Under the pieces are notes generated by a model. That model saw only the letters and a list, made by a program, of their open reading frames with translations, searched no databases and had not been told where the DNA came from. Shown here piece by piece: positions 44,529 to 54,867 of a DNA stretch of 64,000 nt; within the stretch, counting starts at the first letter, position 1, and each line of letters begins with the position of its first letter. Source of the DNA: an uncultured bacterium (GTDB lineage: Bacteria > Bacillota > Clostridia > Lachnospirales > Lachnospiraceae); contig CANSYK010000005.1 of NCBI GenBank assembly GCA_947651225.1, positions 1 to 64,000 of the forward strand, written 5' to 3'. The translations under genes and the position numbers were made by a program.

Positions 44529-45011
44529 TCATTCCTCCTTTAACATTTCTCTCAGTTTTTGCCGTGCACGGTTCAACTGCGTCCCTACTGTTGCCGTTTT
44601 CTTTCCCAATATAAAAGCAATTTCCTTTATGCTATAGCCATCTCTATAATACAAATCCACAATAATTCGATATTTATCTGGAAGCTTATTTACTACATCC
44701 CATATTTCTTCTTCAATGGAATTTTCAAAAATATATTCCTCCCCCAAAGATGTGCGATTACGGTTCCAAAATGTATTTTTATAATTTTTGGCTGTATTTA
44801 TGGTTGTACGCAAAAGCCATGCTTTTCTGTGTTCTTCCGATTCAAAGGAATAACCTTTGGATAAATACTTCAAAAATACATCCTGTACTACATCCTCTGC
44901 ATCTTCCTGATTATGGCAAAAAGTATATGCATATTTTAAAAGCATATTGGAATAAGACTTAACAACAGCAGAAAAATCATTTTCATTCTGATTAGCACTA
45001 ACCTTTTTCAA
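44529..45011 (-). CDS. ECF RNA polymerase sigma factor
   Basis: 160 residues. Region 2 (YAYTFCHNQEDAEDVVQDVFLKYL) and region 4 (YYRDGYSIKEIAFILGKKTATVGTQLNRARQKL) are intact. I favour a TTG start at 45011 behind GGGAGGT; the GTG at 45029 lies within the leader. It probably controls its own operon, including the two genes of unknown function downstream. Confidence 0.88.
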   Translation of the reverse strand: MKKVSANQNENDFSAVVKSYSNMLLKYAYTFCHNQEDAEDVVQDVFLKYLSKGYSFESEEHRKAWLLRTTINTAKNYKNTFWNRNRTSLGEEYIFENSIEEEIWDVVNKLPDKYRIIVDLYYRDGYSIKEIAFILGKKTATVGTQLNRARQKLREMLKEE

Positions 45012-45122
45012 TCTGTTACCTCCCTTCACTTAATATACAAATAAAGAGACCGTTTTTTTTCACTCTATAAAATTTTTTTACAGTATATCTCAATCTTATC
45101 GGTTTTGGCCAACGATCAACCG

Positions 45123-45671
45123 TTACAGCCCTGCCGCATTCGTCAAAAATACGCTTGCTGCAATTCCTGCAAATGTGCAAAGCAGCGCTCCGGCAAGAAG
45201 CCAGCGCACACCTGTCACAGCGCTGTGCTTTTTGTCCTTTGTTGCAAGAAAATAAACAGAAATCGTATAAAAAATAGTTTCTGAACAGCACATCAGCAGG
45301 GAAGCCAGATACCCTTCCCTAGAATCGGTACCAAACTCTTTGAATATATCGGTCAAAAGGCCAGTAGCCGCCGAGGAAGACACCATTTTAATCAAAGTCA
45401 GGGGAACCACCCGTGCTGGAAAATCAAAGCACTGCACAAAGGGTGCGGCAAAATCTGCAAGCAATGTCAGAAACCCAGACTCCCGCATCAATCCAATTGC
45501 AACCATAAGCCCAATTAAAGTCGGCAAAATTTCAAGTACTACATGCATACCATCTGCTGCGCCTTTTACAAACGCATCAAAGATATCTGTTTTTGTCATA
45601 ATACCATAACCGATAATGTAAAAAATAATGATGGGAATAATCAGATTGGACAGAAACGTTAAAAAATTCAT
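45123..45671 (-). CDS. spmB: Spore maturation protein B
   Basis: 182 residues of nucleoside-recognition (Gate) domain type with about five membrane segments (FVKGAADGMHVVLEILPTLIGLMVAIG, KMVSSSAATGLLTDI). SpmB with SpmA affects spore core dehydration in Bacillus. spmA, usually adjacent, is not here. Confidence 0.88.
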   Translation of the reverse strand: MNFLTFLSNLIIPIIIFYIIGYGIMTKTDIFDAFVKGAADGMHVVLEILPTLIGLMVAIGLMRESGFLTLLADFAAPFVQCFDFPARVVPLTLIKMVSSSAATGLLTDIFKEFGTDSREGYLASLLMCCSETIFYTISVYFLATKDKKHSAVTGVRWLLAGALLCTFAGIAASVFLTNAAGL

Positions 45672-45695
45672 AACTCCTCATTTCTGCTGCACTTA

Positions 45696-45724
45696 TTGCG
45701 AAAATGAGCATTTTTCGTTATAAT
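45696..45724 (+). promoter_or_regulatory. Promoter of the response regulator gene
   Basis: TTGCGA, 17 bases, TATAAT. A dyad (CGAAAA...TTTTTCG) lies in the spacer and may be an operator. Confidence 0.65.
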
Positions 45725-45789
45725 AAATTATGAAAAACAGATAACATTTAGAACGCATTGTATAAATAAACAGAAAATGGAGTTAGCTT

Positions 45790-47346
45790 ATGCATACAGT
45801 ACTCATTGTAGATGACGAATTAATTATCCGCCAGGGATTAAAATGTATTATAGAATGAGATAAACTTGGTTTTAAAATTATTGGGGAGGCCTCTAACGGA
45901 AAAGACGCTTTGGATTTTATTTTGCAGAAAAATCCGGATGTTGTTATGATGGATATACGAATCCCAAAACTTTCCGGATTAGAGGTTGTAGAACAGGTCC
46001 GTCAAAAAGGCTATCTGGGAAAAATCATTATTTTAAGTGGTTTTTCTGATTTTAAATATGCACAGCAGGCAATCCGCTTTGGTGTAGAATACTATCTGAC
46101 AAAACCGATTGATGAAGATGAACTGACAGAAACCATTCTGAAAATCGGAGAAGGCCTTGACAAGGAGGCACAACAGCAGAAAGTTATGACGCAATACCTT
46201 GCAAAGGTACGCAACAGCATTTTATCTGATTTGTTAGAAGGCACTTCTAACCTCAGCCAGAAAGAACTTATAGAAATAAACCTGTATACGGAAGATTATC
46301 AGGTGGTCATTTATGAAAAATACAGCCACTATTCCTCTTCTCCCTCTTACCGTTTTTCCGATTTACTAAAAGTAACGAATGACGATAACAGTTCCTATGA
46401 AAGCATTGTAAAAGACAACAACGAAATCCTTCTTTTGAAAGGCACATTTATCTTAAATAAATTTCAGGAGTTTTTAAATCGCTATGAGCGGGAAGTAAAA
46501 CCACAAGTAAACTCACCGTTAGACTCCCTGTTTATCACCTATGGGCGTGTAGTAAATTCACCTGCGGATATCCACATTTCCTATCAAGAGGCACTCCGCC
46601 TTTTACAGCGGCGTTTTTTCTGCGAGCATCGCCAGCACACCATTGGCTATGACCAGCTTCCCGACCTTACAAGGCATGGCACATATGAATTGACCTCTGA
46701 AAAACTGCAGAACTATTGTGAACGCCTGACAAGCTTTATCCAGGCTGCCAAACGCAACCAAATGGCAGAAGCCTTAAACGAACTGGAAAATGACCTGTAT
46801 TATGCCACAGAGGATATTCCTAAAATCAGGCTTTATCTGACAGACCTCTATCTTTCTATCAAAGAACGGCTGTCTCACCTATACCATAACGAAAGCATCC
46901 CTTTTCCTGGCAATGCAGAAATCATCAAGGCAATCGGTGAAAAATATTATTTATACGAAATTATCCTGTTCTTTACGGAACAATTTGAAGTAATCATGCA
47001 TGCCATTGGCAATCCTTCCAGTAACAGTGTTATGGATGATATTATCCACTATATCGAACACAATTATATGGATAATATAAAGCTAGAAACAATCGCACCT
47101 CTCTTTGGCTACAACAGTTCTTACCTTGGTAAAATATTCAACAAAAAAGTCGGTATGGGCTTTAACATGTATGTTGATCTGGTACGCATCAACCAGTCCA
47201 AAAAACTGCTTTCCCAGACTGATTTAAGAGTATATGAAATTTCAGAAAAAGTCGGCTACCGAAATGTAGACTATTTTCACACCAAATTCAAAAAATATGT
47301 CAGGCAGAGTCCTGCAGAATATAGGAAAGCAGAAAAAAAGCTTTGA
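45790..47346 (+). pseudogene. YesN/AraC-type response regulator with an in-frame stop
   Basis: From ATG 45790 the receiver domain starts normally (TVLIVDDELIIRQGLKCIIE). It meets TGA at 45856-45858 where relatives have Trp (IIEWDKLGF), then continues without further damage for 495 codons. Present are the phospho-acceptor Asp in VVMMDIRIPKLSG, the conserved Lys in YLTKPIDEDE, and a C-terminal AraC DNA-binding domain (PLFGYNSSYLGKIFNKKVGMGFNMYV). No histidine kinase gene adjoins. A single nonsense mutation (TGG to TGA) is the simplest reading. Confidence 0.8.
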
Positions 47347-47368
47347 AATACTTCAAAGCTTTTTTTCT
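47331..47368. terminator. Bidirectional terminator shared by convergent genes
   Basis: Perfect 17-base arms (AGAAAAAAAGCTTTGAA and its complement) around ATAC. The left arm encodes the last codons of the response regulator and the right arm the last codons of the helicase. Confidence 0.85.
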
Positions 47369-49260
47369 GACATAATTTCCATAACAAAACGGGAAATGTC
47401 CACTTCTTTATGAAAACGTTCTTTTAAATAATAAATCTGAAGATGTTCTTTTGCACGTGTCATTGCCACATAGAACATACGGCGTTCCTCCTCCATATCT
47501 GCATTTAGGACAGATTTGCTATGTGGCGTAATCCCCTCATTGGCATCGGGGATAAAGACACATTCAAACTCCAGTCCTTTTGCACCATGCATTGTCATCA
47601 GCATAACTGAATCATCTTCTTCCCTTCCCTGCTGTCCATAGCTTTTCTTCGCCTGCTCTTTTAACTCCTCTTTATATGCCTGCATATAATCAAACCACTC
47701 TTCAAAAGAATCCTGTCCTCTTGCCTCTTCTAAAAGCTCATCCAGAATTTCCATCATATCATCTGCGCGAATTCCTCGGTAATCTGCATATTCCCGTATG
47801 TATTCATCATACCCAATACCACGCCGGATAAAATTTACCGCAGCATAAGGTTTCATTTTAGCAAGCATGGACAAATCATATTGCAGTTGTTCCAAACGTT
47901 CAAGCATCCAGTCCTTATCCTCGTAAAAAGACTTTAGCTCTTCAAAATCCACATATGGCTCTGTAAAGGCGTTCCGATGGACATAACGCTTGGGACGGTT
48001 GATAATGTGAAGCACCTGTCCCCGTTCCCTGTTTCCCTGTGCCACACGCACATACGTCAACACATCCTGTACAATCCAGTGTTCATATAGATTAGGAAGC
48101 CTTTCCTTCATTATAAAAGGAATGTTAAACTCCATTAATTTGGAACTTAACGAGCGCGCCTGCGTATTAGTGCGAAAAAGAACCGCCATTTCCCGATAAG
48201 GAATCCCCTGATTGCGGTATTCCATAATTCTGGTGCGAATCGCTTCATTTTCCTCAGAAAGCTGCGCAAATTCCCTGATTTCAAGCGCATTACTGCGGTA
48301 TTCCACTTTGCCGTCCTTATTTGCTGTTATCATACTTTTCCCTTTAACAGCTTTTGCCGCAGTTATTTTTTTAGACATCCTGTTCCTATTTTTTGCAATC
48401 ACACGGCCTGCCGCCTCAACGATTATTGAGGCACAGCGGTAATTTACGCCCAAAAGACACTGTTCTGCCTCTGGATAATCTTTCAAAAACTGTTTCATCA
48501 TTTCTGGTTTGGCGCCGCGAAAACCATAAATAGACTGGTCGTCATCCCCTACAATAAAAATATTGTGATATGGTTCTCCAAGCAGCCGAACTACATCATA
48601 CTGTACACGGGAAATATCCTGAAACTCATCAATCAGGATATAGGGAAACTGTTGCTGCCAGATTTTACAGATGTCAGGGCGTTGTGATAAAAGCTCATAA
48701 CAATAGACGAGCATATCATCAAAATCAATCAGGCGTTTTTGCTCCAATGCTTTCTGGTATTTTTGAAACATCTCCTGAAATACCTCATTTGCACAAAGCG
48801 GAGAATAATAATTAGAAAGCTCAATCCTGCTGCCCTTCACACGGCTGATTTCCGCTTCCAAATCCCCTAAAAACTCCCTCTCATCCTGAATTTCCAAATC
48901 TGTCTCACTGATAATGCGCCTTAATATCTCATAGCGCACTTCATCCCTGATAATATTATCTGCAGTAAAGTGATATGCGTGTTTTAAAATCATAAAAAAA
49001 ATGGCATGAAATGTGCCAAAGTGAACTCCGCCTGTATGACCAGAAGACAAATTCTGATACCGCTGTTTCATTTCCATAGCAGCCGCCCTTGTAAAGGTAA
49101 TCACAAGAATACTGGCAGGTGCCACCTTTTTTTCCTCTACCAGATAACGAATCCGCTCTGTAATAACACGCGTTTTACCGCTACCTGGCCCTGCCAGAAC
49201 AAGCATCGGCCCCTCAAAATGAGAGACCGCCTGGTTCTGTGCTTCATTTAAAAATTGCAT
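47353..49260 (-). CDS. UvrD/PcrA-family DNA helicase
   Basis: About 635 residues. Superfamily 1A motifs are I LAGPGSGKTRV, Ia ITFTRAAAMEMKQR, II LIDEFQDIS, III VGDDDQSIYGFRGA, IV FRTNTQARS, V LMTMHGAKGLEF and VI YVAMTRAKEHL. It is shorter than classic PcrA. It unwinds DNA 3'-5' in repair or replication restart. The ATG at 49260 gives the usual N-terminus; a Met four codons earlier lies almost within the AAGGAG site. Confidence 0.9.
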   Translation of the reverse strand: MQFLNEAQNQAVSHFEGPMLVLAGPGSGKTRVITERIRYLVEEKKVAPASILVITFTRAAAMEMKQRYQNLSSGHTGGVHFGTFHAIFFMILKHAYHFTADNIIRDEVRYEILRRIISETDLEIQDEREFLGDLEAEISRVKGSRIELSNYYSPLCANEVFQEMFQKYQKALEQKRLIDFDDMLVYCYELLSQRPDICKIWQQQFPYILIDEFQDISRVQYDVVRLLGEPYHNIFIVGDDDQSIYGFRGAKPEMMKQFLKDYPEAEQCLLGVNYRCASIIVEAAGRVIAKNRNRMSKKITAAKAVKGKSMITANKDGKVEYRSNALEIREFAQLSEENEAIRTRIMEYRNQGIPYREMAVLFRTNTQARSLSSKLMEFNIPFIMKERLPNLYEHWIVQDVLTYVRVAQGNRERGQVLHIINRPKRYVHRNAFTEPYVDFEELKSFYEDKDWMLERLEQLQYDLSMLAKMKPYAAVNFIRRGIGYDEYIREYADYRGIRADDMMEILDELLEEARGQDSFEEWFDYMQAYKEELKEQAKKSYGQQGREEDDSVMLMTMHGAKGLEFECVFIPDANEGITPHSKSVLNADMEEERRMFYVAMTRAKEHLQIYYLKERFHKEVDISRFVMEIMSEKKL

Positions 49261-49348
49261 CTTAATAATCATTCTCCTTCAAACTCTGGAATACAAACAA
49301 GTAACATATTTTTTCATTCGCTTCCAAAGAATCTATTCCTTTGAATCA

Positions 49349-50812
49349 TCAAGCATTTTCCAACATCTCGATCCCTTTACGAATCCGCACCAGAGATTCC
49401 TCTTTTCCTAAAATTTCCATAATCTCATAGGCGCCGCCTGGTGTCATTTGTTTGCCGGAAACCGCAGTGCGAAGCGGCCAGAGAACTCTCCCGTTCTTTA
49501 ACTCCTTTTTCGCAATATACTCTTTGCAGAGAGACTCAATTCCTGCAATAGAATAATCTTCCCATTCTTCCAGCAGTGGAAGCATCTCTTGTAACACCTC
49601 TAATGAATTTTCACTGTTGGTCTTCATTTTTTTATGGGTGTACATTGCAACATCATACTCTGGAAGCTCATCAAAGAAATCAATCTTTTCCTTAATATCA
49701 GGAAATACCTCAATCCTTGTTTTTACAAGCTCTGCAATCTTTGTCAAATCATACTCTTTTTTTACAGTCTCACGGATTACCGGAAGTGCATATTCCAAAA
49801 AGCGCTCCATATCCATCGCCTTAATATACTCTCCATTCATCCACTTTGCCTTTGTAATATCAAAGACAGCAGGTGATTTACTGATATGATGATAATCAAA
49901 AACTTCCTCTAATTCCTTCAACGAATAAATTTCCCTGTCTTCACTCGGACTCCAGCCAAGCAGGGCTACAAAATTTACAATTGTTTCTGGTAAAAAACCC
50001 TGCCCCAGCAAATCCTCTACAGAAGCATGGCCGCTTCTTTTTGCCAGCTTTTTATGGTTTTCATCCGTAATAATCGGACAATGTACATACTCTGGCACTT
50101 CCCAGCCAAATGCTTCATAAAGCCTGTTATATTTGGGGGCAGAAGACAAATATTCATTGCCCCGCACTACATGGGTAATCCCCATCAAATGATCATCTAC
50201 AACATTGGCAAAATTATAAGTCGGATAGCCATCTGCCTTAATTAGAATCATGTCGTCAAGTTCTTCATTTTCTACTGTAATATCCCCATAAATTGCATCA
50301 TGGAATGTTGTAGTACCGCTTACTGGATTATTCTGCCGGATAACATAAGGCATCCCTGCTTTCAGATTCGCTTCCACTTCTTCTTTTGAAAGATTCAGAC
50401 AATGCTTATCGTATTTTGCAATTTCCTTTCCATCCTCCGTCGTACTGGAGGCGCGAAGGGATTCCAGGCGTTCCCTGGTACAAAAACAGTAATACGCTTC
50501 TCCCTTTTCTACCAGTTCCTTTGCATACTCTAGATACATCCCGCTTTTCATGCGCTCACTCTGTACATACGGACCATACCCACCGTCTTTGTCCGGTCCC
50601 TCATCATGGTTCAGTCCTGTCAGCTTCATCGTGTTATAAATAATATCCAATGCCTCAGGCACAAAACGCTCCTGATCTGTATCCTCAATGCGAAGAACAA
50701 AAGTACCATTTTCATGTTTTGCAATTAAATATTCATAAAGCGCTGTCCGTAAGTTTCCTACATGCATCTTTCCTGTAGGGCTTGGCGCAAACCGTGTTCT
50801 GATTTTACTCAT
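49349..50812 (-). CDS. gltX: Glutamyl-tRNA synthetase
   Basis: 487 residues, class I: the HIGH-like motif in [14 protein letters not shown], the KMSKS-like motif in [12 protein letters not shown], and [10 protein letters not shown]. It charges tRNA-Glu, and probably also tRNA-Gln where Gln is made by the amidotransferase. The leader carries a hairpin (ATGCTTTCTC...GAGAAGAGCAT, 50841-50867) but no T-box was seen. Confidence 0.95.
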   Translation of the reverse strand: MSKIRTRFAPSPTGKMHVGNLRTALYEYLIAKHENGTFVLRIEDTDQERFVPEALDIIYNTMKLTGLNHDEGPDKDGGYGPYVQSERMKSGMYLEYAKELVEKGEAYYCFCTRERLESLRASSTTEDGKEIAKYDKHCLNLSKEEVEANLKAGMPYVIRQNNPVSGTTTFHDAIYGDITVENEELDDMILIKADGYPTYNFANVVDDHLMGITHVVRGNEYLSSAPKYNRLYEAFGWEVPEYVHCPIITDENHKKLAKRSGHASVEDLLGQGFLPETIVNFVALLGWSPSEDREIYSLKELEEVFDYHHISKSPAVFDITKAKWMNGEYIKAMDMERFLEYALPVIRETVKKEYDLTKIAELVKTRIEVFPDIKEKIDFFDELPEYDVAMYTHKKMKTNSENSLEVLQEMLPLLEEWEDYSIAGIESLCKEYIAKKELKNGRVLWPLRTAVSGKQMTPGGAYEIMEILGKEESLVRIRKGIEMLENA

Positions 50813-50913
50813 ATTTGTACCTCATCTTTCTCTATTTTGAATGCTCTTCTCAAAACAGAGAAAGCATTAATCAATAATTTGAAAGTTTCTTTCCAACTTT
50901 CCTCCAAAAACCA

Positions 50914-51648
50914 TTATGTAGTAATGTATTTAAAGATTTCCGAAAGATTCCCATATATGCGGTAATTTGCCCGTTCATCACCGCGTGCCTCCTCGGTATT
51001 AATTAAAATCAACTTATCCCCTTCATAATAACGCAGCATATTTGCCCATGTCTGGGAATTTAAGGAAGTCCCCACCACCAACAGGACATTTGCATACTCC
51101 GTTGCATTGTACGCTTTTGTCAGCCTTCCATTGTCAATCATCTCGCCATATAGCGAAAAACCTGGACGCAGAATCACTCCACAGTCCTCACACAGAGGTA
51201 TATCCTTTGCCTCCTTGATATAACGGGCTCCATATATCTTTCCACACTCTGGACAGCGGTTTTCCTCTGCCGAACCATATAACTCAATTACATTCTTACA
51301 ACCCGCTTTCTGATACATTCCGTATATCATTCTGGTGACAACTGCACTCAGCCTGCCCTCTTCTTCCATTCTTGCAGCCGATTTATATACTTCTGTAAGT
51401 TCTACGTCCATCTTATTCAGAATAATATTTTTATAGTAATCATAAAACTTTCCCGCCTGACGGGACAAAAACAGTGATGATACAATTTCATCACTGTCAT
51501 ACCCATACTGCTCTTCAATTTCATAAGCAATATGTTCCGCACGTATCCCATTCAGACCGGTTTCCCTCATAACCTCACTGCCACCCACCAGAACAATATT
51601 CTGGTTGTTGCGCAAAATCTCTCTGATTTTATCCATAACCTGATCCAT
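50914..51648 (-). CDS. Sir2-like protein lacking catalytic residues
   Basis: About 244 residues from ATG 51648. The NAD-binding motif is GGSEVMRETGL instead of GAGxSxxSGI. The zinc site is complete (CPEC and CEDC), and the late Rossmann strand VLLVVGTSLNSQ is present. The QNxD segment is replaced by TRMIYGM, and the catalytic His (usually in ELHG) is Tyr in ELYGS. It is probably a non-enzymatic or altered-activity Sir2 relative. It follows the cytidylate-kinase-like gene closely. Confidence 0.75.
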   Translation of the reverse strand: MDQVMDKIREILRNNQNIVLVGGSEVMRETGLNGIRAEHIAYEIEEQYGYDSDEIVSSLFLSRQAGKFYDYYKNIILNKMDVELTEVYKSAARMEEEGRLSAVVTRMIYGMYQKAGCKNVIELYGSAEENRCPECGKIYGARYIKEAKDIPLCEDCGVILRPGFSLYGEMIDNGRLTKAYNATEYANVLLVVGTSLNSQTWANMLRYYEGDKLILINTEEARGDERANYRIYGNLSEIFKYITT

Positions 51649-51673
51649 AACAACACCCCCTGTTCCTTCCAAT

Positions 51674-52282
51674 TTATTTTCCGAGGTATGTACAAATACA
51701 CTCCACTGTACGATCAATCCCCATAATATCACTGCAGATTACCAAGTCATAATTATTCAGATTGGTCCATTTTTCTCCAACATGATAACTATAATAATTA
51801 CCTCGCCGTTTGTCATTCTTTAGAATAATTTCTGCCGCTTTCTTTTCGTCCACACCATAATTATGTACAGCACGCCCCAGACGGTAATCCATAGAAGCAC
51901 GGACAAATATGTTAAATACATTGTTTCTCTCCCTTAAAACATAGTCCGCACAACGCCCGACAATCACACATGGACCTTCTTCTGCAACTTTGCGGATTAC
52001 ATCAGACTGAGCAAGAAAAATTCTGTCATCCAAAGACAATCCAGAAAACCCAAAATCCTGATTTCCGTATACATTAATTCCCATTGCCAGAGAATATAAT
52101 AAACTGTTTGTCGCCTTATCCTCCGCTCTTTCAAAGGTCTCCTCCGCAAAGCCGCTCTCCTTCGCCGCACGAGTAATTAATTCATTGTCATAAAACGGGA
52201 TATCGTATTTTTTTGCAAGCTTTTCTCCAATTTCACGTCCACCACTGCCATATTGCCGTCCGATTGTTATCACTTTCTGCAT
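51674..52282 (-). CDS. Cytidylate-kinase-like protein
   Basis: 202 residues, AAA_26/cytidylate kinase-like family. The P-loop is GRQYGSGGREIGEKLA, unlike the GPxGSGK of true Cmk. The C-terminal half contains CVIVGRCADYVL and DKRRGNYYSYHVGEKW. Function unknown. Ribosome site AAGGTGG. In operon with the Sir2-like gene. Confidence 0.82.
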   Translation of the reverse strand: MQKVITIGRQYGSGGREIGEKLAKKYDIPFYDNELITRAAKESGFAEETFERAEDKATNSLLYSLAMGINVYGNQDFGFSGLSLDDRIFLAQSDVIRKVAEEGPCVIVGRCADYVLRERNNVFNIFVRASMDYRLGRAVHNYGVDEKKAAEIILKNDKRRGNYYSYHVGEKWTNLNNYDLVICSDIMGIDRTVECICTYLGK

Positions 52283-52399
52283 AATAATTCCACCTTCCTG
52301 CCGGTGTTTTCTACCCCGGATATTTCTTTTTATTATACCCCTTTTAGTTTTATTTCACAAGACATTCTGATGTTTTATTTTCCGATAAAAAAAACGATG

Positions 52400-52456
52400 G
52401 TTACTATTTCACGGCTGGTTTTTCGCATAATGTTTAGAATAGCCATGAATAGTAAC
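52400..52456. repeat. Family B repeat, short copy
   Basis: GTTACTATTTCACGGCT ... AGCCATGAATAGTAAC around TTTTCGCATAATGTTTAG. The two ends are slightly mismatched. Confidence 0.7.
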
Positions 52457-52553
52457 TACTACTGGGTTATATTGCTCCAACAATATTTGCAATGTCTTGT
52501 AATACCATAAAAATATTGGTATAATAAAATAGAATAGCAGAAAGGATATCTAC

Positions 52554-53465
52554 ATGAACAATAAAGAAATACAATGGCATCCACCATATATCGCAGCAAT
52601 GAATCTTGAAATGGAAGCCGACAGGGAACATTTTGTATTTGTACCTGAATATACTTTAAATACCGGGGCATTGAAAATAGACCTTTTTATCGAAAATACA
52701 AAAAGCAGCCCTGTCAGTAATGAAATAGGTAAATTATTTCGAAAATACAATATACTGGAATATAAAAACCCCTATGACACACTCAGTATTGATGAATTTA
52801 TTAAAGCACAGGCATATGCAGGACTTTATAAAGCACAGGGAGAAAAGACAGATAGCAGAACTATTGAAAGTATTACTGTATCATTAATTCGTGAGACAAA
52901 ACCAATAAAGCTTTTTAACTATTTTAAAAGATATGATGTAAGAGTAACCAACCCTTATGATGGTATCTATTACATATTAGATAGAGTATGGTTTTCTACA
53001 CAAATTATCGTCACAAAAGAATTGGACAAAACAAAACACCAATGGCTTTGTGCATTGTCAGGAAAACTTGAAGAATGTGATTTAAGAAATCTTCTTACCA
53101 GTATTAGCTCTTTAAATGATAAGATGGAAAAAGAGTATGCGGATTCTATATTGGAAGTGGCTTTAAAGGCAAACAGGAAATTAGCGGAACAATTGAGGAG
53201 TGATGAACATATGAGCAAAACATTAATGGAAATCATGGAACCTGTATTAATGGAAGTAAGGCAGGAATGTATAAAACAAGGAGAAAAACAAGGCAGGCTG
53301 GAAGGCAAACGTGAAGGCAGGCTGGAAGGCAAGCGTGAAGGCAGACAAGAGGGGATGATTTATGCATATTATGAAATGAATCTCTCGACCAATGAAATTG
53401 CCGAAAGAATGCACTTGACAGAGCGTGAAATACTCGAAATCCTCAACAAACGAGAGGAACAATAA
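52554..53465 (+). CDS. PD-(D/E)XK-fold (Rpn-like) protein with EGKREG repeats
   Basis: 303 residues. The N-terminal nuclease-fold core contains ALKIDLFIE and later ILEYKNPYDTLS, the D and ExK positions of PD-(D/E)XK enzymes. A helical region and the repeat block GRLEGKREGRLEGKREGRQEG follow, then a short HTH-like end (LSTNEIAERMHLTEREILEIL). The domain plan matches Rpn-type recombination-promoting nucleases. Unlike the copy at 2560 it appears complete. Confidence 0.7.
   Translation: MNNKEIQWHPPYIAAMNLEMEADREHFVFVPEYTLNTGALKIDLFIENTKSSPVSNEIGKLFRKYNILEYKNPYDTLSIDEFIKAQAYAGLYKAQGEKTDSRTIESITVSLIRETKPIKLFNYFKRYDVRVTNPYDGIYYILDRVWFSTQIIVTKELDKTKHQWLCALSGKLEECDLRNLLTSISSLNDKMEKEYADSILEVALKANRKLAEQLRSDEHMSKTLMEIMEPVLMEVRQECIKQGEKQGRLEGKREGRLEGKREGRQEGMIYAYYEMNLSTNEIAERMHLTEREILEILNKREEQ
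53292..53339. repeat. 24-base tandem repeat inside the Rpn-like gene
   Basis: Two near-identical 24-base units (GGCAGGCTGGAAGGCAARCG + TGAA) with a decayed third, encoding GRLEGKRE. The copy number is likely to vary between strains. Confidence 0.8.
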
Positions 53466-53476
53466 GAAAATTACAA

Positions 53477-53520
53477 ATACACCATCAAAACATAAAATGT
53501 TTTGCTGGTGTATCCTTTTT
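53477..53520. terminator. Terminator between Rpn-like gene and flagellin
   Basis: ATACACCATCAAAACA pairs with TGTTTTGCTGGTGTAT (one mismatch), followed by CCTTTTT on the plus strand. It probably serves both convergent genes. Confidence 0.8.
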
Positions 53521-54280
53521 ACATGTAGAACATAGAAAGTTTCTGTGCTTCCTGTTCCTGCTGCTTCTTTTGAATCATAAAGCGATATGTCTGCATTACC
53601 TGTTCCCTATCTTTATCTAATACCGCTTTTTCTACATCAGTATCTGCCATACGGCTGGTTGCCGCTGTCAGATTATATGCAGTCTGCGTATTGTAGCCAA
53701 TTGTAAAATCCAGTGAATTGCTCTGTGCACCAACACTGCTCCGGCTGTCGGAAACCATCTTCAATGCATTATCAATCGTTTTAACATCAAAACTTTTCGT
53801 TACATCAAAATCTTCAATCCCAAGAGCCTTTAAAGTTGCATTGCCAGTGTCAAGTGAAGGGCCTGATCCATCTGGAGCTGTTGCAATATGCATATCGCTG
53901 TTGGAACCATCCAGAAGTTTTTTTGTATTAAACTCTGTATTTTGTGCAATTTCAGAAATCCCCTGCTTTAACTGATTGATTTCATGCTGAATCGCTTTTT
54001 TCTCGTCTTTTGACATCAACGCAGAATTAGATGCCTGTAATGCAAGTTCACGCATTCTCTGTAAGCTGTCTGCAATGCTACTCAAACCGGCATCTGCCAC
54101 ATTCAAAACAGATTTTCCATCTTCCGCATTGCGTGTTCCGACATTATAGCCATTAATCTGCGCCTTTTCTCCCTCGACAATACTAAGCTCTGCTGCGCCA
54201 TCAGCAGCACTCTGCAATTTGGAACCGCTTGCAATCTGTCCATAATAGTTACTTCCGCTGTTAGAAATACCCTGTACCAT
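53519..54280 (-). CDS. Flagellin
   Basis: 253 residues with the D0/D1 helices at both ends (SIADSLQRMRELALQASN, INQLKQGISEIAQNTEFN; C-terminal LTAATSRMADTDVEKAVLDK) and almost no variable centre. The N-terminus begins QGISNSGSNYYGQIASGSKL, shorter than usual and without the canonical MxIxxN start, so it may be a minor flagellin or hook-associated relative. Ribosome site GGAGG. Confidence 0.8.
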   Translation of the reverse strand: MVQGISNSGSNYYGQIASGSKLQSAADGAAELSIVEGEKAQINGYNVGTRNAEDGKSVLNVADAGLSSIADSLQRMRELALQASNSALMSKDEKKAIQHEINQLKQGISEIAQNTEFNTKKLLDGSNSDMHIATAPDGSGPSLDTGNATLKALGIEDFDVTKSFDVKTIDNALKMVSDSRSSVGAQSNSLDFTIGYNTQTAYNLTAATSRMADTDVEKAVLDKDREQVMQTYRFMIQKKQQEQEAQKLSMFYM

Positions 54281-54356
54281 CTTCTTTTCCTCCTCTCATT
54301 TTAGCTAATGCTATTACTCTGATTTAATACTATCACATTTTTCTAAAAAATGGAAG

Positions 54357-54749
54357 TCAATCTTTCCCAATCGATATTCCTGGGATTATATCTCCAATAT
54401 CCTCCAGATAGTCATGTTCTGCATCGTCATCCTCTTCTTCCTCAACGGAACCTTCAAAAAACTGATTAAAAATGGAAGATACAATTTCATATTCCTCTTC
54501 TTCATCAATGGATTCAAATAATGGTTCGCCCGCCCCATTTTCCGAATAGATAAAAATAAGCGCTTCCATTTCATCGGCTTCTTCCTCCTGCACTGGTAAA
54601 ACAGCAGCATATTCCTTTCCCAGTTCTTCCACTTCGATGACAGCAAGAACCTGTGCTTCTACATCACTTCCATCTTCATCTGTCAAAGTAATCACTACGG
54701 CAGCTTCACTATCTTCATTAAAAAACAAATCTCGATTTCTATCGTTCAT
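54357..54749 (-). CDS. DUF1292 family protein
   Basis: 130 residues, strongly acidic, with the DUF1292 beta core (VVITLTDEDGSDVEAQVLAVIEV) and a Glu/Asp-rich tail. Function unknown; common in Firmicutes. The ATG at 54749 has AAAGGGG, and a good promoter lies at 54868-54896. Confidence 0.82.
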   Translation of the reverse strand: MNDRNRDLFFNEDSEAAVVITLTDEDGSDVEAQVLAVIEVEELGKEYAAVLPVQEEEADEMEALIFIYSENGAGEPLFESIDEEEEYEIVSSIFNQFFEGSVEEEEDDDAEHDYLEDIGDIIPGISIGKD

Positions 54750-54867
54750 ATAGACCCCTTTCTGTCCGATGTCAAAGTATGTGCTATTAGGAACTTTAGG
54801 AAAATAACTGCTCAATTATCTAAGAACACACTTTGATACTCTATTTTGCTATTTTTCACTACTGTTG

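Noticed and set aside
50813-50913. T-box leader before gltX
   Set aside because: The gap is short, has no TGGNACC-like box, and shows only a simple hairpin.
53292-53339. Possible short CRISPR array
   Set aside because: The repeats are contiguous 24-base coding units without spacers.
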